From contig NZ_JAUSYN010000002.1 in NCBI RefSeq assembly GCF_030816915.1, forward strand, positions 4,043,501 to 4,107,500: a stretch of 64,000 nt of DNA, in the 5' to 3' direction. The notes below the pieces were generated by a model. The model saw nothing but the letters and a program-made list of their open reading frames with translations, had not been told where the DNA came from and searched no databases. Positions 28,958-40,000 of the stretch are shown piece after piece (the stretch's first letter is position 1; each line of letters opens with the position of its first letter). The DNA is from Streptomyces sp. B3I8. Lineage in GTDB: Bacteria > Actinomycetota > Actinomycetes > Streptomycetales > Streptomycetaceae. The position numbers were made by a program, and so were the translations under genes.

Positions 28958-30529
28958 ATGTCCTTTCCCCTGCTGACAGTGACGGCGGCGCTCCCCGCGG
29001 TGGGAGCGGTCGCCACGGCCGCCGTGCCGGCCGCGCGGCGCGTCGCGGCCAAATGGCTGGCGCTGGCCGTCTCGCTGGCCACGCTCGGCCTGGCCATCGC
29101 GGTCCTGGTCCGCTTCGACCCGGACGGCGACCGCTACCAGCTCACCGAGTCGCACTCCTGGATCAGCGACTTCGGCGTCCGCTACGAACTGGGCGTGGAC
29201 GGCATCGGGGTGGCGCTCCTCGCGCTGACCGCGCTGCTGATCCCGTTCATCGTCCTGGCGGGCTGGCACGACGCCGATCCCCTGGAGACCGGCAGCAGTC
29301 GCTGGCGGCCCACCCAGGGCTTCTTCGCGCTGATCCTGGCGGTCGAGGCGATGGTGATCATCTCCTTCGAGGCCACCGACGTCTTCCTCTTCTACATCTT
29401 CTTCGAAGCCATGCTGATCCCCCTGTACTTCCTCATCGGAGGCTTCGGGGACCGCGCCCACCAGGGCGGCGAGGAGGCGGCGTCCACCCAGCGCTCGTAC
29501 GCCGCGGTGAAGTTCCTGCTCTACAACCTGGCCGGCGGGTTGATCATGCTGGCCGCGGTGATCGGTCTCTACACCGTCACCGGGAACTTCTCCCTCCAGG
29601 AGATCGCCGAGGCGCGGGCGAACGGCTCGCTGGACATGGCGACGAGCACCGAACGCTGGCTGTTCCTCGGCTTCTTCCTCGCCTTCGCGGTGAAGGCGCC
29701 GCTGTGGCCGCTGCACACCTGGCTGCCCAACGCCATGGGGGAGTCCACCGCCCCGGTCGCGGTGCTCATCACCGCGGTCGTGGACAAGGTGGGCACCTTC
29801 GCGATGCTGCGGTTCTGCCTCCAGCTCTTCCCGGAGGCGTCGAAGTGGGCGACCCCGGTGATCATGGTCCTGGCGGTGATCAGCATCATCTACGGGGCGC
29901 TGCTCGCCGTCGGCCAGCGCGACATCAAGCGCCTGATCGCCTACGCGTCGATCTCCCACTTCGGTTTCATCATCATGGGCATCTTCGCGATGACCAGCCA
30001 GGGCCAGTCCGGCGCGACGCTGTACATGGTCAACCACGGCATCTCGACCGCCGCGCTGCTGCTGGTGGCCGGCTTCCTGATCTCGCGCCGCGGCTCACGC
30101 CTGATCGCGGACTACGGCGGGGTGCAGAAGGTCGCGCCGGTGCTGGCCGGCACGTTCCTGATCGGTGGTCTGGCCACGTTGTCGCTGCCGGGGCTCGCCC
30201 CGTTCGTCAGTGAGTTCCTGGTCCTGGTCGGCACCTTCACCCGGCACCCGGTCATCGGGATCGTCGCGACCTTCGGCATCGTCCTCGCCGCGCTCTACAC
30301 ACTCGTCCTGTATCAGCGGACGATGACGGGTCCGGTGAAGGCGGAAGTCGCCACGATGCCGGACCTGAAGGTGCGCGAGCTGGTGGTCGTCACCCCGCTG
30401 ATCGCCCTGCTGCTCTTCCTGGGCGTCTACCCGAAGCCGGTCGCCGACCTCGTCAACCCGGCGGTCCAGCACACGATGTCCGACGTACACAAGACAGATC
30501 CCAAGCCCGACGTGGAGGCGGCACGGTGA
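28958..30529 (+). CDS. nuoM: NADH-quinone oxidoreductase subunit M
   Basis: A 523-residue antiporter-like proton-pumping subunit with about 14 helices. YIFFEAMLIPLYFLIG carries the invariant Glu, and KAPLWPLHTWLPNAMGESTAP is the typical Lys/His helix. GQRDIKRLIAYASISHFGFI follows. ATG 28958 is five bases after nuoL and gives the normal N-terminus. Its stop overlaps nuoN as GTGA. Confidence 0.97.
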   Translation: MSFPLLTVTAALPAVGAVATAAVPAARRVAAKWLALAVSLATLGLAIAVLVRFDPDGDRYQLTESHSWISDFGVRYELGVDGIGVALLALTALLIPFIVLAGWHDADPLETGSSRWRPTQGFFALILAVEAMVIISFEATDVFLFYIFFEAMLIPLYFLIGGFGDRAHQGGEEAASTQRSYAAVKFLLYNLAGGLIMLAAVIGLYTVTGNFSLQEIAEARANGSLDMATSTERWLFLGFFLAFAVKAPLWPLHTWLPNAMGESTAPVAVLITAVVDKVGTFAMLRFCLQLFPEASKWATPVIMVLAVISIIYGALLAVGQRDIKRLIAYASISHFGFIIMGIFAMTSQGQSGATLYMVNHGISTAALLLVAGFLISRRGSRLIADYGGVQKVAPVLAGTFLIGGLATLSLPGLAPFVSEFLVLVGTFTRHPVIGIVATFGIVLAALYTLVLYQRTMTGPVKAEVATMPDLKVRELVVVTPLIALLLFLGVYPKPVADLVNPAVQHTMSDVHKTDPKPDVEAAR

Positions 30530-32184
30530 GCACAGCAGCCGTCCACAGCCTGTGGACAACCGCGGCGGCCACGGCCGACCCGATCTCCAAGATCGACGCG
30601 CCGAAGATCGAGTACGGGCAATTGTCGCCCACCCTGATCGTGCTGGGCGCGGCACTCGTCGGAGTGCTCGTCGAGGCGTTCGGCCCGCGCAAGCACCGCT
30701 ACTACGCACAGGTGTTCGTATCCGTGGTGGCGCTGTGCGCCGCCTTCGCCGCGGTGATCGCCCTGGCGGCCGACGGCTACGGCACCACCAAGGCCCATGT
30801 CGCCGCCATGGGCGCCGTCTCCGTCGACGGGCCGTCCCTGTTCCTCCAGGGCACGATCCTGCTCGCCGGACTGCTCGGCGTCTTCACCTTCGCCGAGCGC
30901 CGGCTCGATCCGGCCGCGCACGGCAACCGGGTCGACTCCTTCGCCGCGCAGGCCGCCTCCGTGCCCGGCAGCGACAGCGAGAAGGCCGCGGTCAAGGCCG
31001 GGTTCACCACCACCGAGGCGTTCCCGCTGCTGCTCTTCGCGATCGCCGGCATGCTGGTCTTCCCCTCCGCCAACGACCTGCTGACGCTGTTCGTGGCCCT
31101 GGAGGTCTTCTCGCTGCCGCTGTACCTGCTGTGCGCCCTGGCCCGCCGCAAGCGGCTGCTGTCGCAGGAGGCCGCGGTCAAGTACTTCCTGCTCGGCGCG
31201 TTCGCCTCCGCCTTCACCCTGTTCGGCATCGCACTGCTGTACGGGTACGCGGGCTCGGTGTCGTACGGGCGCATCGCGCAGGTCGTCGACGGCACGGTCA
31301 CCAACGTGGACCCTGCCCTCGCCGGCACCATGGGCAACGACGCGCTGCTCCTTGTCGGCTCCGCGATGATCGTCATGGGGCTGCTGTTCAAGGTGGGCGC
31401 GGTGCCGTTCCACATGTGGACCCCGGACGTGTACCAGGGCGCCCCGACCCCGGTCACCGGGTTCATGGCCTCGGCGACGAAGGTGGCGGCGTTCGGCGCG
31501 CTGCTGCGGCTGCTGTACGTCGTCCTGCCGGGGATGCGCTGGGACTGGCGGCCGGTGATGTGGGCGGTGGCGATCGTCACCATGCTGGGCGGCGCGATCG
31601 TGGCGATCACCCAGACCGACATCAAGCGGCTGCTGGCGTACTCGTCCATCGCGCACGCCGGCTTCATCCTCGCCGGTGTCATCGCGACCACGCCCGACGG
31701 CATCTCGTCCGTGCTGTTCTACCTGGCCGCGTACTCCTTCGTGACGATCGGCGCCTTCGCGGTGGTCACCCTGGTCCGGGACGCGGGCGGCGAGGCCACG
31801 CACCTGTCGAAGTGGGCCGGACTCGGCCGCCGCTCGCCGCTGGTGGCGGCGGTGTTCGCGGTCTTCCTGCTGGCCTTCGCGGGCATCCCGCTGACCTCCG
31901 GGTTCGCGGGCAAGTTCGCCGTGTTCAAGGCGGCGGCGGACGGCGGCGCGATGCCGCTGGTCGTGGTCGGTGTGATCTCGTCGGCGATCGCGGCGTTCTT
32001 CTACATCCGGGTGATCGTGCTGATGTTCTTCAGCCGCCCGCACCCGGAGGGCCCGACGGTCGCGGTCGCCTCCCCCATGACGACGGTGGCGATCGCGGCG
32101 GGCGTCGCGGTCACGGTCGTCCTGGGCGTCGCCCCGCAGTACTTCCTGGACCTGGCGAGCCAGGCGGGGGTGTTCGTGCGCTGA
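30526..32184 (+). CDS. nuoN: NADH-quinone oxidoreductase subunit N
   Basis: A 552-residue antiporter-like membrane subunit that ends the operon. FVALEVFSLPLYLLCALARR carries the conserved Glu, and FKVGAVPFHMWTPDVYQGAPT and TQTDIKRLLAYSSIAHAGFIL are typical. GTG 30526 overlaps the nuoM stop. A 15-bp perfect hairpin (32198-32239) follows the stop by 13 bp and closes the 16-kb transcription unit. All 14 Nuo subunits are present and intact. Confidence 0.97.
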   Translation: MSTAAVHSLWTTAAATADPISKIDAPKIEYGQLSPTLIVLGAALVGVLVEAFGPRKHRYYAQVFVSVVALCAAFAAVIALAADGYGTTKAHVAAMGAVSVDGPSLFLQGTILLAGLLGVFTFAERRLDPAAHGNRVDSFAAQAASVPGSDSEKAAVKAGFTTTEAFPLLLFAIAGMLVFPSANDLLTLFVALEVFSLPLYLLCALARRKRLLSQEAAVKYFLLGAFASAFTLFGIALLYGYAGSVSYGRIAQVVDGTVTNVDPALAGTMGNDALLLVGSAMIVMGLLFKVGAVPFHMWTPDVYQGAPTPVTGFMASATKVAAFGALLRLLYVVLPGMRWDWRPVMWAVAIVTMLGGAIVAITQTDIKRLLAYSSIAHAGFILAGVIATTPDGISSVLFYLAAYSFVTIGAFAVVTLVRDAGGEATHLSKWAGLGRRSPLVAAVFAVFLLAFAGIPLTSGFAGKFAVFKAAADGGAMPLVVVGVISSAIAAFFYIRVIVLMFFSRPHPEGPTVAVASPMTTVAIAAGVAVTVVLGVAPQYFLDLASQAGVFVR

Positions 32185-32197
32185 GGGTTCGTTCGTA

Positions 32198-32239
32198 CGG
32201 CTGCGGCCCGGCTCCCGTGGGGGTGCCGGGCCGCAGCCG
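32198..32239. terminator. Terminator of the nuo operon
   Basis: CGGCTGCGGCCCGGC at 32198-32212 pairs perfectly with GCCGGGCCGCAGCCG at 32225-32239 around a 12-nt loop. The next gene is convergent, so it can serve both strands. Confidence 0.92.
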
Positions 32240-32283
32240 TGTGCCGTGTGCGCTTTCCTGTTCCCGCGTCCGATGGTGCGGAG

Positions 32284-32886
32284 CTATGCGCTCGGCCGCG
32301 GAGGCATCCGGATCCCGGCGAGATCGAGGTCCACGGGGAACGGGACCTCCACCTTCATGCGCTCGCGGAAGATGCCGACGCTGGTGTACGCGCCGGTGGT
32401 GGGCTCCAGTTCGAAAGCGTGCACCGCGGCCCGGCCCTTCTCGTTCTCCACCCGCCAGTAGTGGGCGATCCCCGCACGGGCGTACTTCAGTGGCTTCGTC
32501 TCGCGGTCGCGGGACACGGAATCCTCCGAGACGACCTCCATGGCCAGCAGGACCGCTTCCGCCGGGAACCGGGTCTGCTCCGGGTCCTGTACCACGTCCG
32601 CGCGGACCACGACCACGTCCGGCTCGGGCCGGTTCTGGCGGTCGATGTCGATGGTGAACTCGCGGATGACCTCGAAGTCGGCTGGGGCCAAAGACTGTAG
32701 CTGCCAGGTGAAGAAGTCGATGGTGCGCGTGTGGAACAAGGTCTGCGGACTCACGAAGACCAGGCTCCCGTCGATCAGTTCCGTGTGCGGAGGCAGATTC
32801 GGAAGCCGGTCCAGGTCGTCGGCGGTCCAGCCGCCCTCGGGCGGCATCGGCCAGCTCGGCTTGGACGCCTTCGGTGCGACGCTCAT
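32284..32886 (-). CDS. Uma2-family putative restriction endonuclease-like protein
   Basis: A 200-residue protein of the Uma2 (DUF820) group, a PD-(D/E)XK nuclease-like fold. Expected landmarks are HTELIDGSLVF near residue 34, EPDVVVVRADVV with the catalytic-type Asp near residue 90, and AMEVVSEDSVSRDRETKPLKYARAGI, containing the Glu-x-Val and Lys positions, near 116-139. Streptomyces usually carry many paralogues; biological targets are unknown. ATG 32886 has GGGAG five bases upstream; ATG 32898 would add four residues. It converges on the nuo operon and is divergent from recQ. Confidence 0.88.
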   Translation of the reverse strand: MSVAPKASKPSWPMPPEGGWTADDLDRLPNLPPHTELIDGSLVFVSPQTLFHTRTIDFFTWQLQSLAPADFEVIREFTIDIDRQNRPEPDVVVVRADVVQDPEQTRFPAEAVLLAMEVVSEDSVSRDRETKPLKYARAGIAHYWRVENEKGRAAVHAFELEPTTGAYTSVGIFRERMKVEVPFPVDLDLAGIRMPPRPSA

Positions 32887-33039
32887 CAGTGCTCCCATGG
32901 GACGGAGTCTCGCCGGCGCATTCAGACTATCGGCCGGAAACGGACAGGCTCCACACGTACGTGTGAACGATTGCCGTGTCATTGACCTCGGGCGCAAGGT
33001 CGGCCTGTGGATAACTCCGGGGCTGTCGGCGCGGGCGCC

Positions 33040-33045
33040 TATCGT
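33040..33045 (+). promoter_or_regulatory. -10 element upstream of recQ
   Basis: TATCGT lies 39 bp before the recQ ATG, placing +1 near 33052 and leaving a short leader that includes the ribosome-binding site. Confidence 0.35.
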
Positions 33046-33084
33046 GGACGCAGTGGTCGAGGGACGACGTACGGGGGACGAGCG

Positions 33085-35010
<1,926 letters not shown>

Positions 35011-35116
35011 AACCCCGGCGCGCCCGCCGGGGCCCGTGAGGGGCGCGGGGCGCGTGTGGTTCCGCCGGGTGGGCGCCTGCGGCGTATCCGTACCGATGGA
35101 GGGGGCGGGGCCCTCA

Positions 35117-35138
35117 AGGGGCGCGGGGAACCGCGCGG
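35117..35138. repeat. Streptomyces interspersed intergenic repeat, copy 1
   Basis: A 22-bp core beginning AGGGGCGCGGGGAA and ending CGCGCGG, followed by GTAACCACGA. It resembles a short repeat common between Streptomyces genes. A second copy differing by one base in the core is at 61741-61762. Confidence 0.5.
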
Positions 35139-35185
35139 GTAACCACGATTCACCGGTATTCGCGCACGCACCGCCCCCCGAGCTC

Positions 35186-38134
35186 TTAGGCGCCCGACCC
35201 CTGCGGGATCCCGGCCCGCGCCGCGTACGCACGGACATCCGCGTCCGTGTCCGTCACGGCCGTGGCCAACGCCGCCCGCGCGGCCGCGACCGCGTCGGAC
35301 CCGTCGGCCGCGCGGGGCGTGACGGGCCCGTCGGGCGTACCCGGCACCCCCGGCTCCGCGTGCCTGAGCAACGCGAGCACCGCCGCCTTGCGGACGTCCG
35401 CGTTGGGGTCGGCCAGGGCCTTGGCCAGCGCGGGGACCGCGGTGTCGGGGTCGGCGGCGCCCAGCGCGGTCGCCGCCCCGGCCCGTACCTGCCACGCACC
35501 GTCGGCCTGCGCGGCGACGGCACGCCCGGCGAACGGTGCCGGGCACCCGGTGGCCGCCAGTGCCTCGAAGGCGGCTCCGCGCACCAGGGCGTCGGGGTCG
35601 CCGGTGAGCGGGTCCAGCGCGGCGAGGAGGCCGCCGGCACCGGAACCGGCCTCCGGAGCGGTGGACGCGAGTTCCCCGGCGGCCGTGCCGAGTGTGGCCA
35701 GGGCCTTGGCCACCGCGACCCGGACCTCGCGGGAGGGGTCGGCGGCGGCCCGGGTCAGGGGACCGGCCGCGTCCACGGACACCAGGGCGCGGACCGCCTC
35801 GATACGGACGGCGGTGTCCTCGTCGTCCAGTGCGTCGGCGTAGACCCCGGTGTCGCCCAGCCGCAGGGCGCGCAGGACGTCGAGGGCGGCGGCCTTGACG
35901 ACGGGGTCGGGCCCGGCGAGGGCACGGACGAGGGGCTCGCGCAGGTCCGGCTCCGCCGGGAGCGTCTCGACGAGCTCCCGCAGCGAGGAGGCGGCGGTGG
36001 CGCGCACCTCGGTGTCGGAGTCCGAGAGGGCACCGGCGAGTGCCGGCCCGGTGCCGGGCGGCACGGTCTCGGTGAGGACCGTGACCGCCACCCGGCGGAC
36101 CGGGGCGGCCGGGTCGTCGAGGAAGGGTCGAAGGTCGTCGAGGTCGGGCTCCTCCTCGGTGAGGGCGAGCAGCCCGAGAAGACGGGGCGAGGACAACGCC
36201 TCGGCGCCCTCGCCGGGGCCGGACGCCCCGCCGGCAGCGGCAGCGGCGAGGGCGTCGGCACCGGTGCCGGGCGCACCGGCGTCACCGGCCGCGCCGTCGG
36301 CCGTGTGGGCACCGCCGCCCACGGCGGGCGTCCGCGCGCCCACCGGGGCCGCGTCCCGCGCGCCGGCCGTGGCCACCTGCTCGGGGTGGACCTCGCCGAG
36401 CAGGCGGGCGGGGCCGCCGGTCGGGGCGAAGCCCTCGACCGGCACCAGGTACGGCTCGACCGGCCGTGCCGTGAAGACCATCGCGCCGGAGGGGGACTTG
36501 TGCAGGTCGAGGTGGTGGAACCAGGAGGCGTCGTCGCGCTCGGGAAGGTCGACGCGCTCGTGGTAGAGGCCCCAGCGGGACTCCGTACGGGCCAGGGAGG
36601 ACCGCGCGGCCATCTCGGCGCAGTCGCGGATGAAGGAGACCTCGGCGCAGCGCATCAGCTCGTGCGGGGTGCGCGCGCCCATCGACGCGATGTCACCGCG
36701 CATCCGCTCGAACGCCTCCAGGGCCAGCGACAGCCGGGCGCCCGACTTCGGCGGGGCCACGTAGTCGTTGACGAAGCGGCGCAGCTTGTACTCGACCTGG
36801 GTCTGCGGCGGACCGTCCGGGTGGCGCAGCGGGCGGTAGACCAGCTCGTGCGCCTCGCGCACCTGGTCGTCCGGCAGTTCGCCCCGGTAGGCCGTGTACC
36901 GGGCGGCGTCCGCGCCCGCCAGGTCGCCGAAGACGAACGCGCCGATCATGTAGTTGTGCGGCACGCACGCCATGTCACCGGCGGCGTACAGCCGGGGCAC
37001 GGTCGTGCGGGCGTGGTCGTCGACGCGGACCCCGGAGGCGGAGTGGCCGCTGCACAGGCCGATCTCGGAGATGTGCATCTCGACGTCGTGGGTGCGGTAG
37101 TCGTGGCCCCGCCCGGAGTGGAAGGTGCCGCGGGTGGGGCGCTCGGTGGAGTGCAGGATCGACTCCAGCGCCGAGACCGACTCCTCCGGCAGATGGCTCA
37201 GCTTCAGGTACACCGGCCCCCGGTCGCTGGCCACCTCCGCCGCGAACTCGGACATCATCTGCCCCGACCAGTAGTCGGAGTCGACGAAGCGCTCGCCGTG
37301 CCGGTTGACCTGGTAGCCGCCGAACGGGTTGGCGACATAGGCGCAGGCGGGGCCGTTGTAGTCCTTGATCAGCGGGTTGATCTGGAAGCACTCGATGCCG
37401 GTGAGCTCGGCGCCCGCGTGGTACGCCATCGAGTAGCCGTCACCGGCGTTGGTGGGATTCTCGTAGGTGCCGTAGAGGTAGCCGGAGGCGGGCAGACCGA
37501 GCCGCCCGGCGGCGCCGGTGGCGAGGATCACCGCGCCCGCGCGGACGGTGACGAACCGTCCGGTGCGGGTGTTGAACCCGGCCGCGCCCACGGCCCGGCC
37601 CTCGGCCGTCAGCACGCGCACCGGCATCACCCGGTTCTCGATGCGGATCCGCTCCCGCATCTCGCGCCGCCGCAACTGCCGGTAGAGGACCTTCTTGACG
37701 TCCTTGCCCTCCGGCATCGGCAGCACGTACGAGCCGGAACGGTGCACCTGCCGCACCGCGTACTCGCCGTGCTCGTCCTTCTCGAACTTCACCCCGTAGG
37801 ACTCCAGCCGGCGCACCATGTCGAAGCCGCGGGTGGCGGTCTGGCGGACGGTGGACTGGTCGACGATGCCGTCGTTGGCGCGGGTGATCTCGGCGACGTA
37901 GTCGTCGGGCTCGGCACGGCCGGGGATGACGGCGTTGTTGACGCCGTCCATGCCCATGGCGAGCGCGCCGGAGTGCCGGACGTGCGCCTTCTCCAGCAGC
38001 AGGACGTCCGCGCCGTGTTCGGCGGCCGTCAGCGCCGCCATGGTGCCGGCCGTGCCGCCGCCGATGACCAGGACGTCGCAGGACAGCTCTTCGGCGTCGG
38101 CGAGGGCGGGGATGTCCACGGGGCTGCCTTTCAC
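35186..38134 (-). CDS. AprA/fumarate-reductase-like flavoprotein fused to HEAT repeats
   Basis: A 982-residue protein in two parts. Residues about 15-600 are an FAD-binding fumarate reductase/succinate dehydrogenase/APS-reductase-type flavoprotein: GGGTAG at 25-30, VRHSGALAMGMDGVNNAV, a second nucleotide motif VILATGAAGRLG, and AAGDMACVPHNYMIGAFVFG near 425-445. An Ala/Gly linker (about 610-655) leads into five or more HEAT-like helical repeats (PAAPVRRVAVTVL, DSDTEVRATAASSLREL, DPNADVRKAAVLALLRH). GTG 38134 overlaps the ABC ATPase stop as GTGA. The electron partner is probably the ferredoxin encoded upstream in the same operon. The substrate is not recognisable; it is not a normal SdhA because no other Sdh subunits are present. 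Confidence 0.82.
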   Translation of the reverse strand: MKGSPVDIPALADAEELSCDVLVIGGGTAGTMAALTAAEHGADVLLLEKAHVRHSGALAMGMDGVNNAVIPGRAEPDDYVAEITRANDGIVDQSTVRQTATRGFDMVRRLESYGVKFEKDEHGEYAVRQVHRSGSYVLPMPEGKDVKKVLYRQLRRREMRERIRIENRVMPVRVLTAEGRAVGAAGFNTRTGRFVTVRAGAVILATGAAGRLGLPASGYLYGTYENPTNAGDGYSMAYHAGAELTGIECFQINPLIKDYNGPACAYVANPFGGYQVNRHGERFVDSDYWSGQMMSEFAAEVASDRGPVYLKLSHLPEESVSALESILHSTERPTRGTFHSGRGHDYRTHDVEMHISEIGLCSGHSASGVRVDDHARTTVPRLYAAGDMACVPHNYMIGAFVFGDLAGADAARYTAYRGELPDDQVREAHELVYRPLRHPDGPPQTQVEYKLRRFVNDYVAPPKSGARLSLALEAFERMRGDIASMGARTPHELMRCAEVSFIRDCAEMAARSSLARTESRWGLYHERVDLPERDDASWFHHLDLHKSPSGAMVFTARPVEPYLVPVEGFAPTGGPARLLGEVHPEQVATAGARDAAPVGARTPAVGGGAHTADGAAGDAGAPGTGADALAAAAAGGASGPGEGAEALSSPRLLGLLALTEEEPDLDDLRPFLDDPAAPVRRVAVTVLTETVPPGTGPALAGALSDSDTEVRATAASSLRELVETLPAEPDLREPLVRALAGPDPVVKAAALDVLRALRLGDTGVYADALDDEDTAVRIEAVRALVSVDAAGPLTRAAADPSREVRVAVAKALATLGTAAGELASTAPEAGSGAGGLLAALDPLTGDPDALVRGAAFEALAATGCPAPFAGRAVAAQADGAWQVRAGAATALGAADPDTAVPALAKALADPNADVRKAAVLALLRHAEPGVPGTPDGPVTPRAADGSDAVAAARAALATAVTDTDADVRAYAARAGIPQGSGA

Positions 38135-39042
38135 TTCGAGACGGGGGTGGCGGAGGGGGAACCGGCGGAACCGGCGCGTTCCGCGGAACGCGCCCCCTCG
38201 GCCGGTTCGTGGTCCGGGCGGTCGCCCGGTTCGTGGTCCGGGCGGTCGCCCAGGGACTCCAGGACCGTGCGCCGTAGGGCGACGCGGGCCGGGTCGTCGC
38301 GGGCGGCCCGGTCGCGGGGGCGCGGGACGTCGCGCACGCCGAGCAGCCGGCCCGCGCCGAGGAGGGCCACCCGGTCGCCGAGGAACAGCGCCTCGTCCAC
38401 GTCGTGGGTGACGAAGACGACCGTGGCGCCGGTGCCCCGGAGCACCTCCACCAGCAGGTCCTGCATCCCCGCGCGGGTCTGGGCGTCCAGCGCGCCGAAG
38501 GGCTCGTCCATCAGCACGGCGCGCGGCGCCGCGGCGAGCGCGCGGGCGAGCTGGGCGCGCTGGCGCTGCCCGCCGGAGACCCGGTGTGGCAGCTTCTTGG
38601 CCTGCTCGGCGAGTCCGACCCGGGCCAGCCAGGTCTCCGCCTGCGCCCGGCGCTCGGCGCGGGCCAGCCCGGCGATGGCGAGCGGGAGTTCGACGTTGGC
38701 GCGCAGGGTGCGCCAGGGCAGCAGGGCGTCCTCCTGGAAGACCAGGGCGCGTTCGGCGGCGGGAGCCGTGAGGGGCAGGCCGTCCTGCTCCACGGTCCCG
38801 GACAGCGCGGGCAGCAGCCCGGCGAGGGTGCGCAGCAGGGTCGACTTGCCGCAGCCGGACGGGCCGACGACGGTGAGGATCTCGCCGGGCGCCACGTCGA
38901 GGTCGACACCGGCGAGCGCGGGCGCGCCGGGCCGGCCGAGGGCTGTGCCGCGCAGGGTGAGCCCCGCACCGCGCGCCGGGGCCGCCGGGGGAGTCGCGGG
39001 CGCGCTGCCGGGCGCCCGGCGGACATCAGATGAGCTGGTCAT
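38131..39042 (-). CDS. ABC transporter ATP-binding protein, TauB/SsuB type
   Basis: A 303-residue ATPase energising an importer for nitrate, sulfonate, taurine or similar small anions. Walker A GPSGCGKST is at about residues 60-68, the Q-loop is in FQEDALLPWRTLRANVE, the signature is SGGQRQR near 155, Walker B is AVLMDEPFGALD near 175-186, and the switch is VTHDVDEAL. The C-terminal tail contains an exact duplicated octapeptide GDRPDHEP encoded by adjacent direct repeats. ATG 39042 overlaps the permease end by 17 bp. It belongs to the six-gene minus-strand operon. Confidence 0.93.
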   Translation of the reverse strand: MTSSSDVRRAPGSAPATPPAAPARGAGLTLRGTALGRPGAPALAGVDLDVAPGEILTVVGPSGCGKSTLLRTLAGLLPALSGTVEQDGLPLTAPAAERALVFQEDALLPWRTLRANVELPLAIAGLARAERRAQAETWLARVGLAEQAKKLPHRVSGGQRQRAQLARALAAAPRAVLMDEPFGALDAQTRAGMQDLLVEVLRGTGATVVFVTHDVDEALFLGDRVALLGAGRLLGVRDVPRPRDRAARDDPARVALRRTVLESLGDRPDHEPGDRPDHEPAEGARSAERAGSAGSPSATPVSK

Positions 39043-40000
39043 GCGGGACCGCCTCCTCGGTGGTCGGCTGCTTCGGTGCGTGACCGGCTGCGGAATCAGC
39101 GGCGGAATCAGCGGCCGGACCGGCTGCGGAATCAGCGGCGGAACCGTCGGCGGCGCGCGTCCGGGCGGCCCGGGTCACCCGAGCGGCGTGCGGCACCCGG
39201 GACGCGCGCGGCACCCGGGGCGTCCGCGCGGCGGGCACGTACGACGTGCGTGGCAGCCAGCGGGTGAGCCGGCGGCCCAGCAGTTCCACGGCGGTGGACG
39301 TGACCCAGCCGAGGACGCCGATGGTGACCATGCCGACGAACACACCGGGGTAGTCGACGACGGTGTAGTCCTGCCAGGTGCGGTAGCCGACGCCGTACTG
39401 GCCGGAGATCATCTCGGCGGAGATCACGCAGATCCAGGAGACCCCGATGCCGACCGACAGCCCGCCGAAGATGCCGGGCAGCGCCCCCGGCAGCACCACC
39501 GAGCCCAGCACCCGCCACCGTCCGCCGCCCATGGTCCGCACCGCCTCCTCCCAGACGGGGACCAGCGCGCGCACCGCGTGCCGGGTGGAGACCAGCACGG
39601 GGAAGAAGGCGGCGGTGCAGGTGATGAAGACGATGCCCTGCTCGTTGGAGGGGAAGAGGAGGATGGCGACGGGGACGAGGGCGATCGCCGGGATCGGGCG
39701 GATCACCTCGAGGACCGGGCCGAGCAGGTCCTCGGCCAGCCGCGAGCGGGCCACCAGCACGCCGGCCGCGACCCCGAGCACGGCGGCCAGCAGGAAGCCG
39801 AGGACGATCCGGGTGAGGCTGTCGGTGAGGTCGGTCCAGTAGTCGGGGCCGGCCAGCCGGGCGGCGAAGGCGCGGGCCACGTCGGTGACGGTGGGGAACT
39901 GGGAGAAGCGCAGCCACACGTCGACGTCGTACTCGGTGAGCACCTGCCAGAGGCCGAGGGCGGCGGCGATCGAGGTGATCCGCAGCAGATACCGGGTCAT
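39026..40000 (-). CDS. ABC transporter permease, TauC/SsuC type
   Basis: A 324-residue membrane protein of the binding-protein-dependent permease family, with about six helices. The EAA loop, which docks the ATPase, is visible as EEAVRTMGGGRWRVLGSVVLPGALPGI near residues 145-170. After the last helix there is a basic Arg/Ala/Pro-rich tail with repeated SAAD/PAADSAAD units (about residues 250-315), unlike most permeases. ATG 40000 overlaps the binding-protein stop as ATGA, and the end overlaps the ATPase gene. Confidence 0.92.
   Translation of the reverse strand: MTRYLLRITSIAAALGLWQVLTEYDVDVWLRFSQFPTVTDVARAFAARLAGPDYWTDLTDSLTRIVLGFLLAAVLGVAAGVLVARSRLAEDLLGPVLEVIRPIPAIALVPVAILLFPSNEQGIVFITCTAAFFPVLVSTRHAVRALVPVWEEAVRTMGGGRWRVLGSVVLPGALPGIFGGLSVGIGVSWICVISAEMISGQYGVGYRTWQDYTVVDYPGVFVGMVTIGVLGWVTSTAVELLGRRLTRWLPRTSYVPAARTPRVPRASRVPHAARVTRAARTRAADGSAADSAAGPAADSAADSAAGHAPKQPTTEEAVPHDQLI

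Noticed and set aside
35186..38134. Succinate dehydrogenase SdhA or L-aspartate oxidase
   Set aside because: No SdhB/C/D or nadA/nadC neighbours; the partner is a small AprB-like ferredoxin and the protein carries HEAT repeats.
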